A DNA stretch of 33,404 bases. Source: CAZUGH01 sp964619785. Its GTDB lineage: Bacteria > Bacillota > Clostridia > Lachnospirales > Lachnospiraceae. Location: positions 1 through 33,404 of the forward strand of contig CAZUGH010000016.1 of NCBI GenBank assembly GCA_964619785.1. Reading direction: 5' to 3'. The translations under genes were made by a program, and so were the position numbers. Under the pieces are notes generated by a model. That model did no database searches. It was given only the letters and a program-made list of their open reading frames with translations, and was not told the origin of the DNA. Below are positions 7,618-15,249 of the stretch, piece after piece. How positions within the stretch are numbered: the first letter of the stretch is position 1; the number at the start of each line of letters is the position of its first letter.

Positions 7618-7842
7618 TTACTTCATCATCTTTTTCATCATCTCTACCTTTTGTTTCTCTTGTGGAGACATGTTTTGTGTCAGGATATCCATCATAATTT
7701 CGGATTCCTTAGCCGTGAATTGCAAGTTCTCTTCACGCATCTTCTTAGTAGCCTTCGCTAGTAAAGGAGCCATCGACTTCATGTCCTTGCCCTTCGTCGT
7801 CTGGGCGAGCTCCTGTAGAATCTGAACCTTCCTAGGATCCAT
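7618..7842 (-). CDS. small methionine- and lysine-rich protein, paralogous to its upstream neighbour
   Basis: About 74 residues from the ATG at 7842. A TTG at 7866 would add eight residues but has no ribosome site. No signal peptide or membrane span is visible, and the composition suggests a short helical cytosolic protein. The C-terminus MMDILTQNMSPQEKQKVEMM closely resembles the C-terminus of the preceding gene product (MWDILAEQLSNEQKQQFEMM), so the two are related or interact through the same type of helix. It is followed directly by a terminator. I do not recognise a named family. Confidence 0.7.
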   Translation of the reverse strand: MDPRKVQILQELAQTTKGKDMKSMAPLLAKATKKMREENLQFTAKESEIMMDILTQNMSPQEKQKVEMMKKMMK

Positions 7843-7876
7843 ATTTTTCAATCCCTCATGGTTCAAAAATGATAAG

Positions 7877-8284
7877 TCAGCGATCGGTAGAATCTCCTCC
7901 TTCTGAATCGGAAGTATTCATCATTGTCATAAACATCTGCATCATCTCAAACTGCTGCTTCTGCTCATTACTCAGCTGTTCTGCTAGAATGTCCCACATA
8001 TTATCTGCTTTATCACCCTTTTGCTTCATCATATCCATCATGCTCATCAAATTCCGAAGCATGAAGATATTCTGGATACGGTCAAGAAACTCGCTCTCCC
8101 TCTGATTACAAAATGGTCGAATCGCCTGTAGCATTCCCTCCAAATCCACTCGAAATGAACTGGCACAGCCTGATATATCCGCTGGAGGTCTCCCCATACA
8201 CTCACTTAGTTCATCTAACTTCACCAGCAGTTCTATGGTTCCTGCTGCTTCGGGCTGCAAATAAGGCATCGCCGCCTGCAGCAT
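7877..8284 (-). CDS. methionine-rich helical protein downstream of luxS
   Basis: The ATG at 8284 has GAGGAGGAG immediately upstream and gives 135 residues. A GTG at 8302 in the same frame would read through that ribosome site and is less likely. The second half is very rich in methionine (RNLMSMMDMMKQKG, EMMQMFMTMMN) and probably helical. There is no signal peptide or membrane span. The C-terminal MWDIL-S-KQ-EMM pattern recurs in the next gene. The gene lies 68 bases after luxS with a non-terminating hairpin between, so co-transcription with luxS is likely. The function is unknown. Confidence 0.75.
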   Translation of the reverse strand: MLQAAMPYLQPEAAGTIELLVKLDELSECMGRPPADISGCASSFRVDLEGMLQAIRPFCNQRESEFLDRIQNIFMLRNLMSMMDMMKQKGDKADNMWDILAEQLSNEQKQQFEMMQMFMTMMNTSDSEGGDSTDR

Positions 8285-8352
8285 CTCTCCTCCTCGACTC
8301 ACTCATGAATACTCCTGCCTTTTTCTCTTATCATATGCAAGAGAAGGAAAAA

Positions 8353-8838
8353 TTAGTCCATGTCCGGATAATTCAACTGAGAATCTGTGATGTGATATAA
8401 CACATTCTCGAGATATCGGTTCGCAAGATAATTGGCCATTGGTAGATTCATATCGAGATAATTACCACAGCATACCGGTGATGCGCCTGGCACTTCTTCC
8501 TTAAAATCTCGGATAAACTCATACATACGAGTCATCAAAGGTACAATATCCTTCGACTCATAATCGCCAGCCAAAATCAAATAAAATCCTGTCCGGCATC
8601 CCATTGGTCCAAAATAAACAACTCGACTACCATACTCTTCATCATTTCGCAAAAATGTCGCAGCCAAATGCTCAATTGTATGAATCTCTGCTGTATTCAT
8701 CACGGGCTCATAATTCGGTCTTGTCATCCGCAGGTCAAAGATCGTCAAAACCTCCTGTCCCGGTTGATCCTTTCTCGATACATATATACCTGGAACCAAT
8801 CTCAAATGGTCCACATCAAAACTAGCTATCTGTTTCAT
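8353..8838 (-). CDS. luxS: S-ribosylhomocysteine lyase
   Basis: LuxS cleaves S-ribosylhomocysteine to homocysteine and the AI-2 precursor DPD in the activated methyl cycle. The 161 residues contain the metal-binding HTIEH (H53, H57), the catalytic cysteine in MGCRTGFY (C81), and the third metal ligand in CCGNYLDM (C124). All active-site positions are intact. It reads from its own promoter, divergent from a methyltransferase gene, and leads into two small methionine-rich genes. No pfs/mtnN gene is in the window. Confidence 0.97.
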   Translation of the reverse strand: MKQIASFDVDHLRLVPGIYVSRKDQPGQEVLTIFDLRMTRPNYEPVMNTAEIHTIEHLAATFLRNDEEYGSRVVYFGPMGCRTGFYLILAGDYESKDIVPLMTRMYEFIRDFKEEVPGASPVCCGNYLDMNLPMANYLANRYLENVLYHITDSQLNYPDMD

Positions 8839-8875
8839 CTCATCGTCCTCGCTTCTTATTTATGTGTATAACACT

Positions 8876-8904
8876 ACATTAACGAAATTTTGCAAATCCG
8901 TCAA
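8876..8904 (-). promoter_or_regulatory. luxS: probable luxS promoter
   Basis: On the minus strand, TTGACG (8899-8904) and TAATGT (8876-8881) are separated by 17 bp. Its -35 lies 8 bp from the -35 of the opposite promoter, so one regulator could affect both. Confidence 0.5.
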
Positions 8905-8912
8905 TAGTGCTA

Positions 8913-8941
8913 CTGACAAAATTGCAAAAATCTGATAATAT
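8913..8941 (+). promoter_or_regulatory. promoter of the methyltransferase gene
   Basis: CTGACA (8913-8918), a 17-bp spacer and TAATAT (8936-8941) face the gene at 8960. The leader is very short. Confidence 0.6.
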
Positions 8942-8959
8942 AGACGCAGAAAGGCAGGA

Positions 8960-9556
8960 ATGATTTACATGACAGATGAAGAACTCGGTATTATCACAGA
9001 AGAAATTCAGACGGATGGCAAAGACACATTTCATTTTCATCGTTATGAGCCAACCCCTTATGAAGTGTTAGATACGCTGTACGAAACACTTACCTTATCA
9101 ACAGAGGATGTCCTTGTCGACTATGGTTGCGGGCTTGGTCGAGTAGACTATTATACAAGTTTTCGCTTCGGCTGTCGGTGCGTTGGAATCGAAATGATTG
9201 AGAATTATTTCGAACGAGCACTCCATAATCTCGACACCTATATCGGTGACGCATCACTTCTTAGCTTTTGCTATGGCAAAGCAGAAGAATACCAGATTCG
9301 TAACGAGGAAAATGTATTCTACTTTTTCAATCCATTTTCCTGTGTCATATTCAAGAAAGTGATGAATCAGATTCTCGCTTCTCTTGTTATTCACCCAAGA
9401 GCGGTGAAATTAGTACTCTATTATCCCGAAGATGATGTCATCTTCTACCTAGAAAATCACACAACTTTCGTCAGAACGAACGAAATCGCCGCCTGCGACG
9501 ATATTCGTAAAGACCGCAGGGAGCGATTTGTCATTTATGAGCTATTTGTGAACTAG
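8960..9556 (+). CDS. class I SAM-dependent methyltransferase
   Basis: The 198-residue protein has motif I of class I methyltransferases (VLVDYGCGLGRVD, about residues 50-62), the acidic strand-2 end (CVGIEMIE) and a motif-IV-like YFFNPFS segment. It is probably a soluble Rossmann enzyme that moves a methyl group from S-adenosylmethionine. The substrate cannot be read from the sequence. It is divergent from luxS, which recycles the by-product of SAM-dependent methylation, a suggestive pairing. Two starts, ATG at 8960 or 8969, are both near AAAGG/AGGA. The last 15 bases overlap the end of the convergent glycerophosphotransferase gene. Confidence 0.85.
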   Translation: MIYMTDEELGIITEEIQTDGKDTFHFHRYEPTPYEVLDTLYETLTLSTEDVLVDYGCGLGRVDYYTSFRFGCRCVGIEMIENYFERALHNLDTYIGDASLLSFCYGKAEEYQIRNEENVFYFFNPFSCVIFKKVMNQILASLVIHPRAVKLVLYYPEDDVIFYLENHTTFVRTNEIAACDDIRKDRRERFVIYELFVN

Positions 9557-10726
9557 CTCATCCACTAACCTAGTCACATGCTCACTCGCCGTGCCATCGT
9601 CAATGGAATTATATTTTTCTTTGAATTTCTTGTACTTATCTGTGTATAGACTGCCATCATACTCGCGAATGTCACGAACCAACTCATCTGTTGTCGTTGA
9701 GATTGGGCCCGGCATCTCCGCTTTATAGCTAAAGTAAAATCCTCGCAATTCATTCTTATACTTATGCTTATCATAAGCAAAGAAGAGCATCGGACGATTC
9801 AACAAACTATAATCGAACATAACCGATGAATAATCGGTAATCAACATATCCGAAACAATAAACAATTCTGCAATATCCTGGCTTTGATCAAAGTGATATA
9901 CAAACCCTTTATATGGAGTCCAATCAACTGAATCCATAATCAGATAATGATATTTGACAATCATGACATAGTCGTCACCAAGTTCTCTCTGAAGCTGTTC
10001 AAAGCGAAGATGTGGGCGGAACTGATACTTTGCCTGCCCGGAATACTCATCATCTCGCCATGTTGGTGCATAGAGAAGGACTTTCTTGTCTAGCGGAATT
10101 CCGAGTGCAATCTTTCGCTTCTCGATGGAATCTGGATTATCCTCATGGAATAAGATATCATTTCTCGGATAACCAATCTCTAGCATATTCTTCTTAAAAG
10201 CAAACGCCCGGCGGAAGGTAGCACTTGCAAAATGATTCTGTGCAATCAAATAATCCCAAGTGTCTACATTTTCCACGAAATGCTTCTGATAGGTCTCAAT
10301 ATCCTTTTCACCCACCATGAAGACATCTTCCATATCCAGGCACAATTTCTTCAATGGTGTACCATGCCATGTCTGAATATAATAAGTTCCTTTGCGGCGA
10401 ATCAAAAACTCTGGCTGTCTACAGTCAAACACCCACACTTTGGCAGTCGCCATATAGTATAAGTATCGCAGTCTTCCATATTGTACCTGCTTTGCCCCAT
10501 CTGGCACCTGATAATACGGAATCGTCTCATAGAACCAGATACATTCCCACTTCTTATCGTAGCCATGTTTCATCGCATACTCAAAAATATGTCTTGGATT
10601 ACCGGAGTAACTCTTACCCAAGCTACTATCAAATACAACCCGATTCTTTTTCACTGGGCAGAGAACGCACATACATCGATAAATCCATACGGCGATTCCC
10701 TTAACACGTCCATAGAACCATTTCAT
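9542..10726 (-). CDS. CDP-glycerol glycerophosphotransferase family protein, single-domain
   Basis: The 394 residues are one glyphos-transferase domain of the TagB/TagF type, which adds glycerol-phosphate (or a related polyol phosphate) from a CDP-activated donor to a lipid-linked wall polymer at the inner face of the membrane. Family motifs are QTWHGTPLKKL (H121), GYPRNDIL, LYAPTWRDDEY, KYHYL and ITDYSSVMFDY. A short hydrophobic, cationic N-terminus may contact the membrane. AGGAGG lies 8 bases before the ATG. It is the last gene of a four-gene set on this strand, 20 bases after the preceding gene. No tagD/tagA/tagO is visible, so the polymer is not defined. Confidence 0.9.
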   Translation of the reverse strand: MKWFYGRVKGIAVWIYRCMCVLCPVKKNRVVFDSSLGKSYSGNPRHIFEYAMKHGYDKKWECIWFYETIPYYQVPDGAKQVQYGRLRYLYYMATAKVWVFDCRQPEFLIRRKGTYYIQTWHGTPLKKLCLDMEDVFMVGEKDIETYQKHFVENVDTWDYLIAQNHFASATFRRAFAFKKNMLEIGYPRNDILFHEDNPDSIEKRKIALGIPLDKKVLLYAPTWRDDEYSGQAKYQFRPHLRFEQLQRELGDDYVMIVKYHYLIMDSVDWTPYKGFVYHFDQSQDIAELFIVSDMLITDYSSVMFDYSLLNRPMLFFAYDKHKYKNELRGFYFSYKAEMPGPISTTTDELVRDIREYDGSLYTDKYKKFKEKYNSIDDGTASEHVTRLVDELVHK

Positions 10727-10746
10727 CTGTGCATCCTCCTCTCAGG

Positions 10747-13032
10747 TTAGTCAATTGGTCCAAATACGGTATCAATTGTTCGTTCGCTCGCGTGACCATC
10801 GTCCACACTACAAAAACGATCATAAAATACATCATAACGTTCGCTATACTCTTCTGTGATACGATCCATATGATGAAGTGCATCAACTAACTCATCATTG
10901 GTCTCAAGAATTGGTCCAGGAAGATCCTTTTCCATATCGATATAGAGACCACGAATCTCATCTTTATAATCCTGATAATCATACGCAAAGAACAAAATTG
11001 GTCTGCGCAGATTCGCATAATCAAAAAATACAGAAGAATAATCCGTAATACAAATATCTGAAATCAAGTACAGACGAGATACATCCTCATACTTACTTCC
11101 GTTATATACAAAATCCTCCAAACCAGTCAAATCAATCTGGTCTGCAATGTAATAATGTGTACGAAGTAACAACACACTATCTTTACTGAATTCCTTTTTC
11201 AAACGCTCCAAATCCATCGCCAGGGAAAATTTGTACTGACCCTTGCCATAGAATTGATTGTCACGCCATGTTGGTGCATAAAGAATGACACGCTTACCGT
11301 CCGGAATTCTAAGTTCTTTCTTCACCTCAGCAGCAATTTCATCGCGACGTGGTGAATACAAAATATCATTACGCGGATAACCATACTCAAGAATCTGCTC
11401 TCTTGGATAATCAAACGCTCTCTCAAATACATCCGTCGAAAAACGATTGGCCGAGATTAGATAATCCCAATCTTTATCCTGCTTGTAGAACATTCTCTTG
11501 TGATTCTGACTTGCTGCATGGATATCATCTAAATCAAATACCAGCTTCTTAAGTGGTGTACCATGCCATGTATCAAGGAAAATCTGTCCCTCACGCTTGA
11601 CAAGCCACTGTGGCTGACGAGTATTATAAATCTGATACTTACAACGTGTTGTGTAGTACACATAGCGCAGACTAAAACGCTTCACAACCGTCGGATGTCC
11701 CTTCATCATACTTGACTTCTGATTCAGACAATAGATGTAACGATACTTGTCTCCTCTCGTCTCAAGCAAATGCTCATAGAGATACTTTGGACTATCGTTA
11801 TAGTATTTACCAAAGAAACTCTCGATAAATACCCAGTCTTCCTTCAACTTCATTCTTCGAAACAAATGCTTATCAATAAAGCGATAGTACTGGATTGGCT
11901 TGCCCAAAATACCACGTTTCTTATGCCATGCTCTCGTCAGTTTCACATATGGAATTGCCATACGATATTTTCCCCAGGTGAGAAGTTTCAAAATCCATCT
12001 CTGTGTATGAGAAAAATATTTCTTCACGGATTTATCCGATAACTGACGTAGGCGTTTTGTAAAATTAAGTGCCACCTCACCCTTGATACGTTCAGGGAAT
12101 TTGCGTACAGCAAAATCACAAAGGTGATAATCCATCAGGCGACGAAGCTGTACATCCTCCTTTTGAAGATAAGCCAATGAAGCTTCGTAGCTCTCCATGA
12201 ACTCTCTTCCTCTTCTCTTTCTCTTCCTCTGACAAAGAGCAGGGAGATGAACCGGGTCATTACGGTGACGCCAGATATAATAGCTATCGCCATCGACCCA
12301 AGCAGAACCTTTACTATGAACTAATGCACCTACTACAAATGGGGCATCTGAGTAAAATGTATTGCGGCGGTCAAAGCATAGTTCATGCTCCATCACGAAA
12401 TCACGGCGCAGTAATAAATGTTGAACTGAGAATTGTCCCTTAAAACGTTCCCACAAGAATTCACCCTCAAGTGGATGGATACCCTCAATCTCAGTATCCT
12501 TGGTTGCTTTTTCCCAGTCAAAACTAATCTTACGGAACCAGATACCAGCCTTGCCACCAGTCACAAGCTTCGCCTGCTTCTCATCAGCAAGCTTCACAAG
12601 ATTTTTCAGAGCTCCTGTCAATAGATAATCATCACCATCCATAAAATAGATGTAATCACCTGTTGCTTTCTCAATTCCTATATTTCTCGCTGTTGCAACA
12701 CCAAATGGGCGAAGAATAATCAGCTCTTCTTCTGGTATAGCATCTGGATTCTCAATTGGGTTGCCATCGGCATCATCTAGATGTTCCTCCTCTGTTGAAG
12801 TCTCATCTACATTATAATCCTGTTCAATCGGAAGTTCCTCCACCCAATCAGCAAGACGAACATACTTCACATAAGGACGTGACATAACACTCTCTGGTAC
12901 ATCATGACCATCTTTGTCATCTACCAATACAACCTCAAAATCTTCTAACTGTTCTTCCTCGATGGAATCCATACATTCTTCTAGATAAACAGGTCCCTTC
13001 AGATAAGGAACAATAATACTTACTTTAGACAT
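10747..13032 (-). CDS. bifunctional GT2 glycosyltransferase / glycerophosphotransferase
   Basis: Residues 1 to about 330 form a GT2 (GT-A fold) domain: SIIVPYLKGPVYLEEC at the start and YFMDGDDYL (132-135) as the nucleotide-sugar metal site. Residues about 395-755 are a CDP-glycerol glycerophosphotransferase domain with DTWHGTPLKKL (H490), GYPRNDIL, LYAPTWRD, RTHYY (H626) and ITDYSSVFFDY (about 663). The combination suggests building of a repeat unit with both a sugar and a polyol-phosphate. Residues about 71-105 are an acidic insertion absent from the neighbouring paralogue. GAGG lies 5 bases before the ATG. It is 17 bases downstream of the next homologous gene. Confidence 0.92.
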   Translation of the reverse strand: MSKVSIIVPYLKGPVYLEECMDSIEEEQLEDFEVVLVDDKDGHDVPESVMSRPYVKYVRLADWVEELPIEQDYNVDETSTEEEHLDDADGNPIENPDAIPEEELIILRPFGVATARNIGIEKATGDYIYFMDGDDYLLTGALKNLVKLADEKQAKLVTGGKAGIWFRKISFDWEKATKDTEIEGIHPLEGEFLWERFKGQFSVQHLLLRRDFVMEHELCFDRRNTFYSDAPFVVGALVHSKGSAWVDGDSYYIWRHRNDPVHLPALCQRKRKRRGREFMESYEASLAYLQKEDVQLRRLMDYHLCDFAVRKFPERIKGEVALNFTKRLRQLSDKSVKKYFSHTQRWILKLLTWGKYRMAIPYVKLTRAWHKKRGILGKPIQYYRFIDKHLFRRMKLKEDWVFIESFFGKYYNDSPKYLYEHLLETRGDKYRYIYCLNQKSSMMKGHPTVVKRFSLRYVYYTTRCKYQIYNTRQPQWLVKREGQIFLDTWHGTPLKKLVFDLDDIHAASQNHKRMFYKQDKDWDYLISANRFSTDVFERAFDYPREQILEYGYPRNDILYSPRRDEIAAEVKKELRIPDGKRVILYAPTWRDNQFYGKGQYKFSLAMDLERLKKEFSKDSVLLLRTHYYIADQIDLTGLEDFVYNGSKYEDVSRLYLISDICITDYSSVFFDYANLRRPILFFAYDYQDYKDEIRGLYIDMEKDLPGPILETNDELVDALHHMDRITEEYSERYDVFYDRFCSVDDGHASERTIDTVFGPID

Positions 13033-13049
13033 ACTTACCTCATTTCTGA

Positions 13050-15194
13050 CTAGTGAAATACAGTATTTACAATATTCTCTGTCGCATGACCATTCTCAAA
13101 GTCACAAAATTTATCACAAAATTGCTTATATTTCCCTTCAAAATCCTTCTGAAGCTGTGGGAGATTCTCCATCGCATCCATCACCTCTTCTGTTGTAAAA
13201 AGCAATGGGCCAGGTAGTTCCTCCTCCATATCGATATAAAATCCTCGCAATACATCTCGGTATTTCTCTAAATCATACGTATAGAACAGCATCGGCCGTC
13301 TCAAGTTCGCATAGTCGAAAAATACAGACGAGTAATCGGTAATCAAAACATCTGATATCAAATACAGCTCCGCGATATCATCATACTTGCTTACGTTATA
13401 TACAAAGTCACCATAAGCACTAACATCTAAGAAATCTGCCACAAAATAATGAGTACGTAGCAGGACAATCCAGTCATCACCAAGACGCTTCTTCATCTTG
13501 TCAAGCTCTAATTGTAAAGTGAACTTGTATTGACCTGAGCCATAGAACTCGTCATCACGCCAAGTCGGTGCATAGAGGGCAATCTTCTTATCAGCAGGAA
13601 GCTGCAAACGTTTCTTAATCTGACTGGTCATCTCGTCTTTGTCCTCGCGATATAAAATATCATTACGCGGATAACCCGTTCTAAGAAGTGGTCCATCATA
13701 CATAAAAGCATGACCAAATATCTCTGCGGAAAATTCATTCGGTGCAACAAGATAATCCCAGGAACGAGTCTGGATATAGAACTGTTCCTTATATAATGGG
13801 GACGCCGTTGTCACTTCTTCCATATCAAAGACAAGCTTCTTAAGTGGTGTTCCATGCCAAGTCTCGAGGAATACATTACCAGGTCTCTTCACAAAATAGA
13901 CTGGCTGACGACTGTTAAATACAATATACTTACATCTCGCTAGATAATAAAAGTAGCGGAAACTAAAACGCTTAATCTGTTTCGCCGGATACGGTAATTT
14001 CTTCTTGTCATTCATAATCCAGACGTATTTGTATTTACCTGGAAAATGTTCATTTAAATACTGAAATATATACTTTGGACTGTCCGAGTAGCTCTTACCA
14101 AAAAAGCTCTCTAGAAGTACGGTATCTTCTTTCAATGACATCTTCGTAAATAAGTTATGATAAAGGAACTTCTTCATCTGCGCCCTGCTAATCATGATTC
14201 GCTTCAAAGTCTGTAACATCTGTCTATGATGAATCTTCTTAATAAAAGAGGCTGACTTTGCATTGGCAAGTGTGTTCACCAAGCTACGATGATATCTACT
14301 CTCATCTGACAATGTCTGCTGTCTGACTTTTCTCGCAGCATCCGTCAGTTCGGACATCATAGCCTCCCGATCTGTCGTGCCACATTCTCTCATATAAGGT
14401 CCAATCGCCGCTGCGATATAATCAATAAACTGATGGCCCATTCGATTCGAAATCTTCGCATCTGGCAGCTCTTCATTTTCCTGATATACGCGAATACACT
14501 CTAAATACTTCTTGGTATTCTCTTTTGTCTGTAACAAAGATGGAAGATTAATCGGGTCATTGTGCTTTCTCTTGATATACAGGCTATGATAGGCACTCAC
14601 GACATGGTCGGTACCAGCAAGTGCCGCTACAATGAATGGATAATCCGCCATGTATCGCAAATCTTCTTGAAATGCAATCTTCTTCTCGTCGAGATATTCT
14701 CGTCGAAACAAGACTGAATGAACACTGACCGAATCCATCGGCTTACCAATTGGGAAAAAGTATGCTCCTGGCTTCTTATCCTCGCTCGTATACATCACAT
14801 CATCATGGCTGTTCTTCTGGTCAAGTTCCTGACCATTCTCATAATAGACCTGTCTCTTGTACCAAGTCTCACATCGGCTGCCATAGACTATATCTGCTGA
14901 CACAGTCATCATCTGCTCTAAGGCATCCTTCTCAATATAATCATCACAATCTAGAAAATACACATACGTGCCAGTGGCGTGCGCTAGACCATAATTCCTG
15001 GCTGCTGCTACACCGCTTTTCTCTGTCATCTCCAGATTCATAATATCTAAATTCACTCCCGACACATCTGCCTGGCAGTGATCACCAACCAATATCACTT
15101 GAAAATCTCGAAATGTCTGTTCTTCCAAACTTGTCAGACAATCCTCTAAATATCTCTTCTCACCGCGATAAGGTATAATCACACTTATTTCCAC
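13050..15194 (-). CDS. bifunctional GT2 glycosyltransferase / glycerophosphotransferase, paralogue
   Basis: It has the same two-domain plan as its downstream neighbour: a GT2 start ISVIIPYRGEKRYLEDCL, a metal site YFLDCDDYI (about 82-85), then a glyphos-transferase domain with ETWHGTPLKKL, GYPRNDIL, LYAPTWRDDEFYG, LRTHYF and ITDYSSVFFDY. The GTG at 15194 is preferred because GGAGG lies 10 bases upstream and the conserved GT2 strand begins directly after it. A TTG at 15266 would add 24 unrelated residues and overlap the upstream gene. It probably arose with the next gene by tandem duplication, with the GT2 half diverging more than the C-terminal half. Sugar and acceptor are unknown. Confidence 0.92.
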   Translation of the reverse strand: MEISVIIPYRGEKRYLEDCLTSLEEQTFRDFQVILVGDHCQADVSGVNLDIMNLEMTEKSGVAAARNYGLAHATGTYVYFLDCDDYIEKDALEQMMTVSADIVYGSRCETWYKRQVYYENGQELDQKNSHDDVMYTSEDKKPGAYFFPIGKPMDSVSVHSVLFRREYLDEKKIAFQEDLRYMADYPFIVAALAGTDHVVSAYHSLYIKRKHNDPINLPSLLQTKENTKKYLECIRVYQENEELPDAKISNRMGHQFIDYIAAAIGPYMRECGTTDREAMMSELTDAARKVRQQTLSDESRYHRSLVNTLANAKSASFIKKIHHRQMLQTLKRIMISRAQMKKFLYHNLFTKMSLKEDTVLLESFFGKSYSDSPKYIFQYLNEHFPGKYKYVWIMNDKKKLPYPAKQIKRFSFRYFYYLARCKYIVFNSRQPVYFVKRPGNVFLETWHGTPLKKLVFDMEEVTTASPLYKEQFYIQTRSWDYLVAPNEFSAEIFGHAFMYDGPLLRTGYPRNDILYREDKDEMTSQIKKRLQLPADKKIALYAPTWRDDEFYGSGQYKFTLQLELDKMKKRLGDDWIVLLRTHYFVADFLDVSAYGDFVYNVSKYDDIAELYLISDVLITDYSSVFFDYANLRRPMLFYTYDLEKYRDVLRGFYIDMEEELPGPLLFTTEEVMDAMENLPQLQKDFEGKYKQFCDKFCDFENGHATENIVNTVFH

Positions 15195-15249
15195 GAAATC
15201 GTCTCCTCCTTCGCTCTCTTTACGCAAAAGCACATAGATTATAGCACTA

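Noticed and set aside
8302..8352. Terminator between luxS and the next gene
   Set aside because: TTCTCTT/AAGAGAA can pair, but no T run follows the stem on the minus strand, so read-through is more likely.
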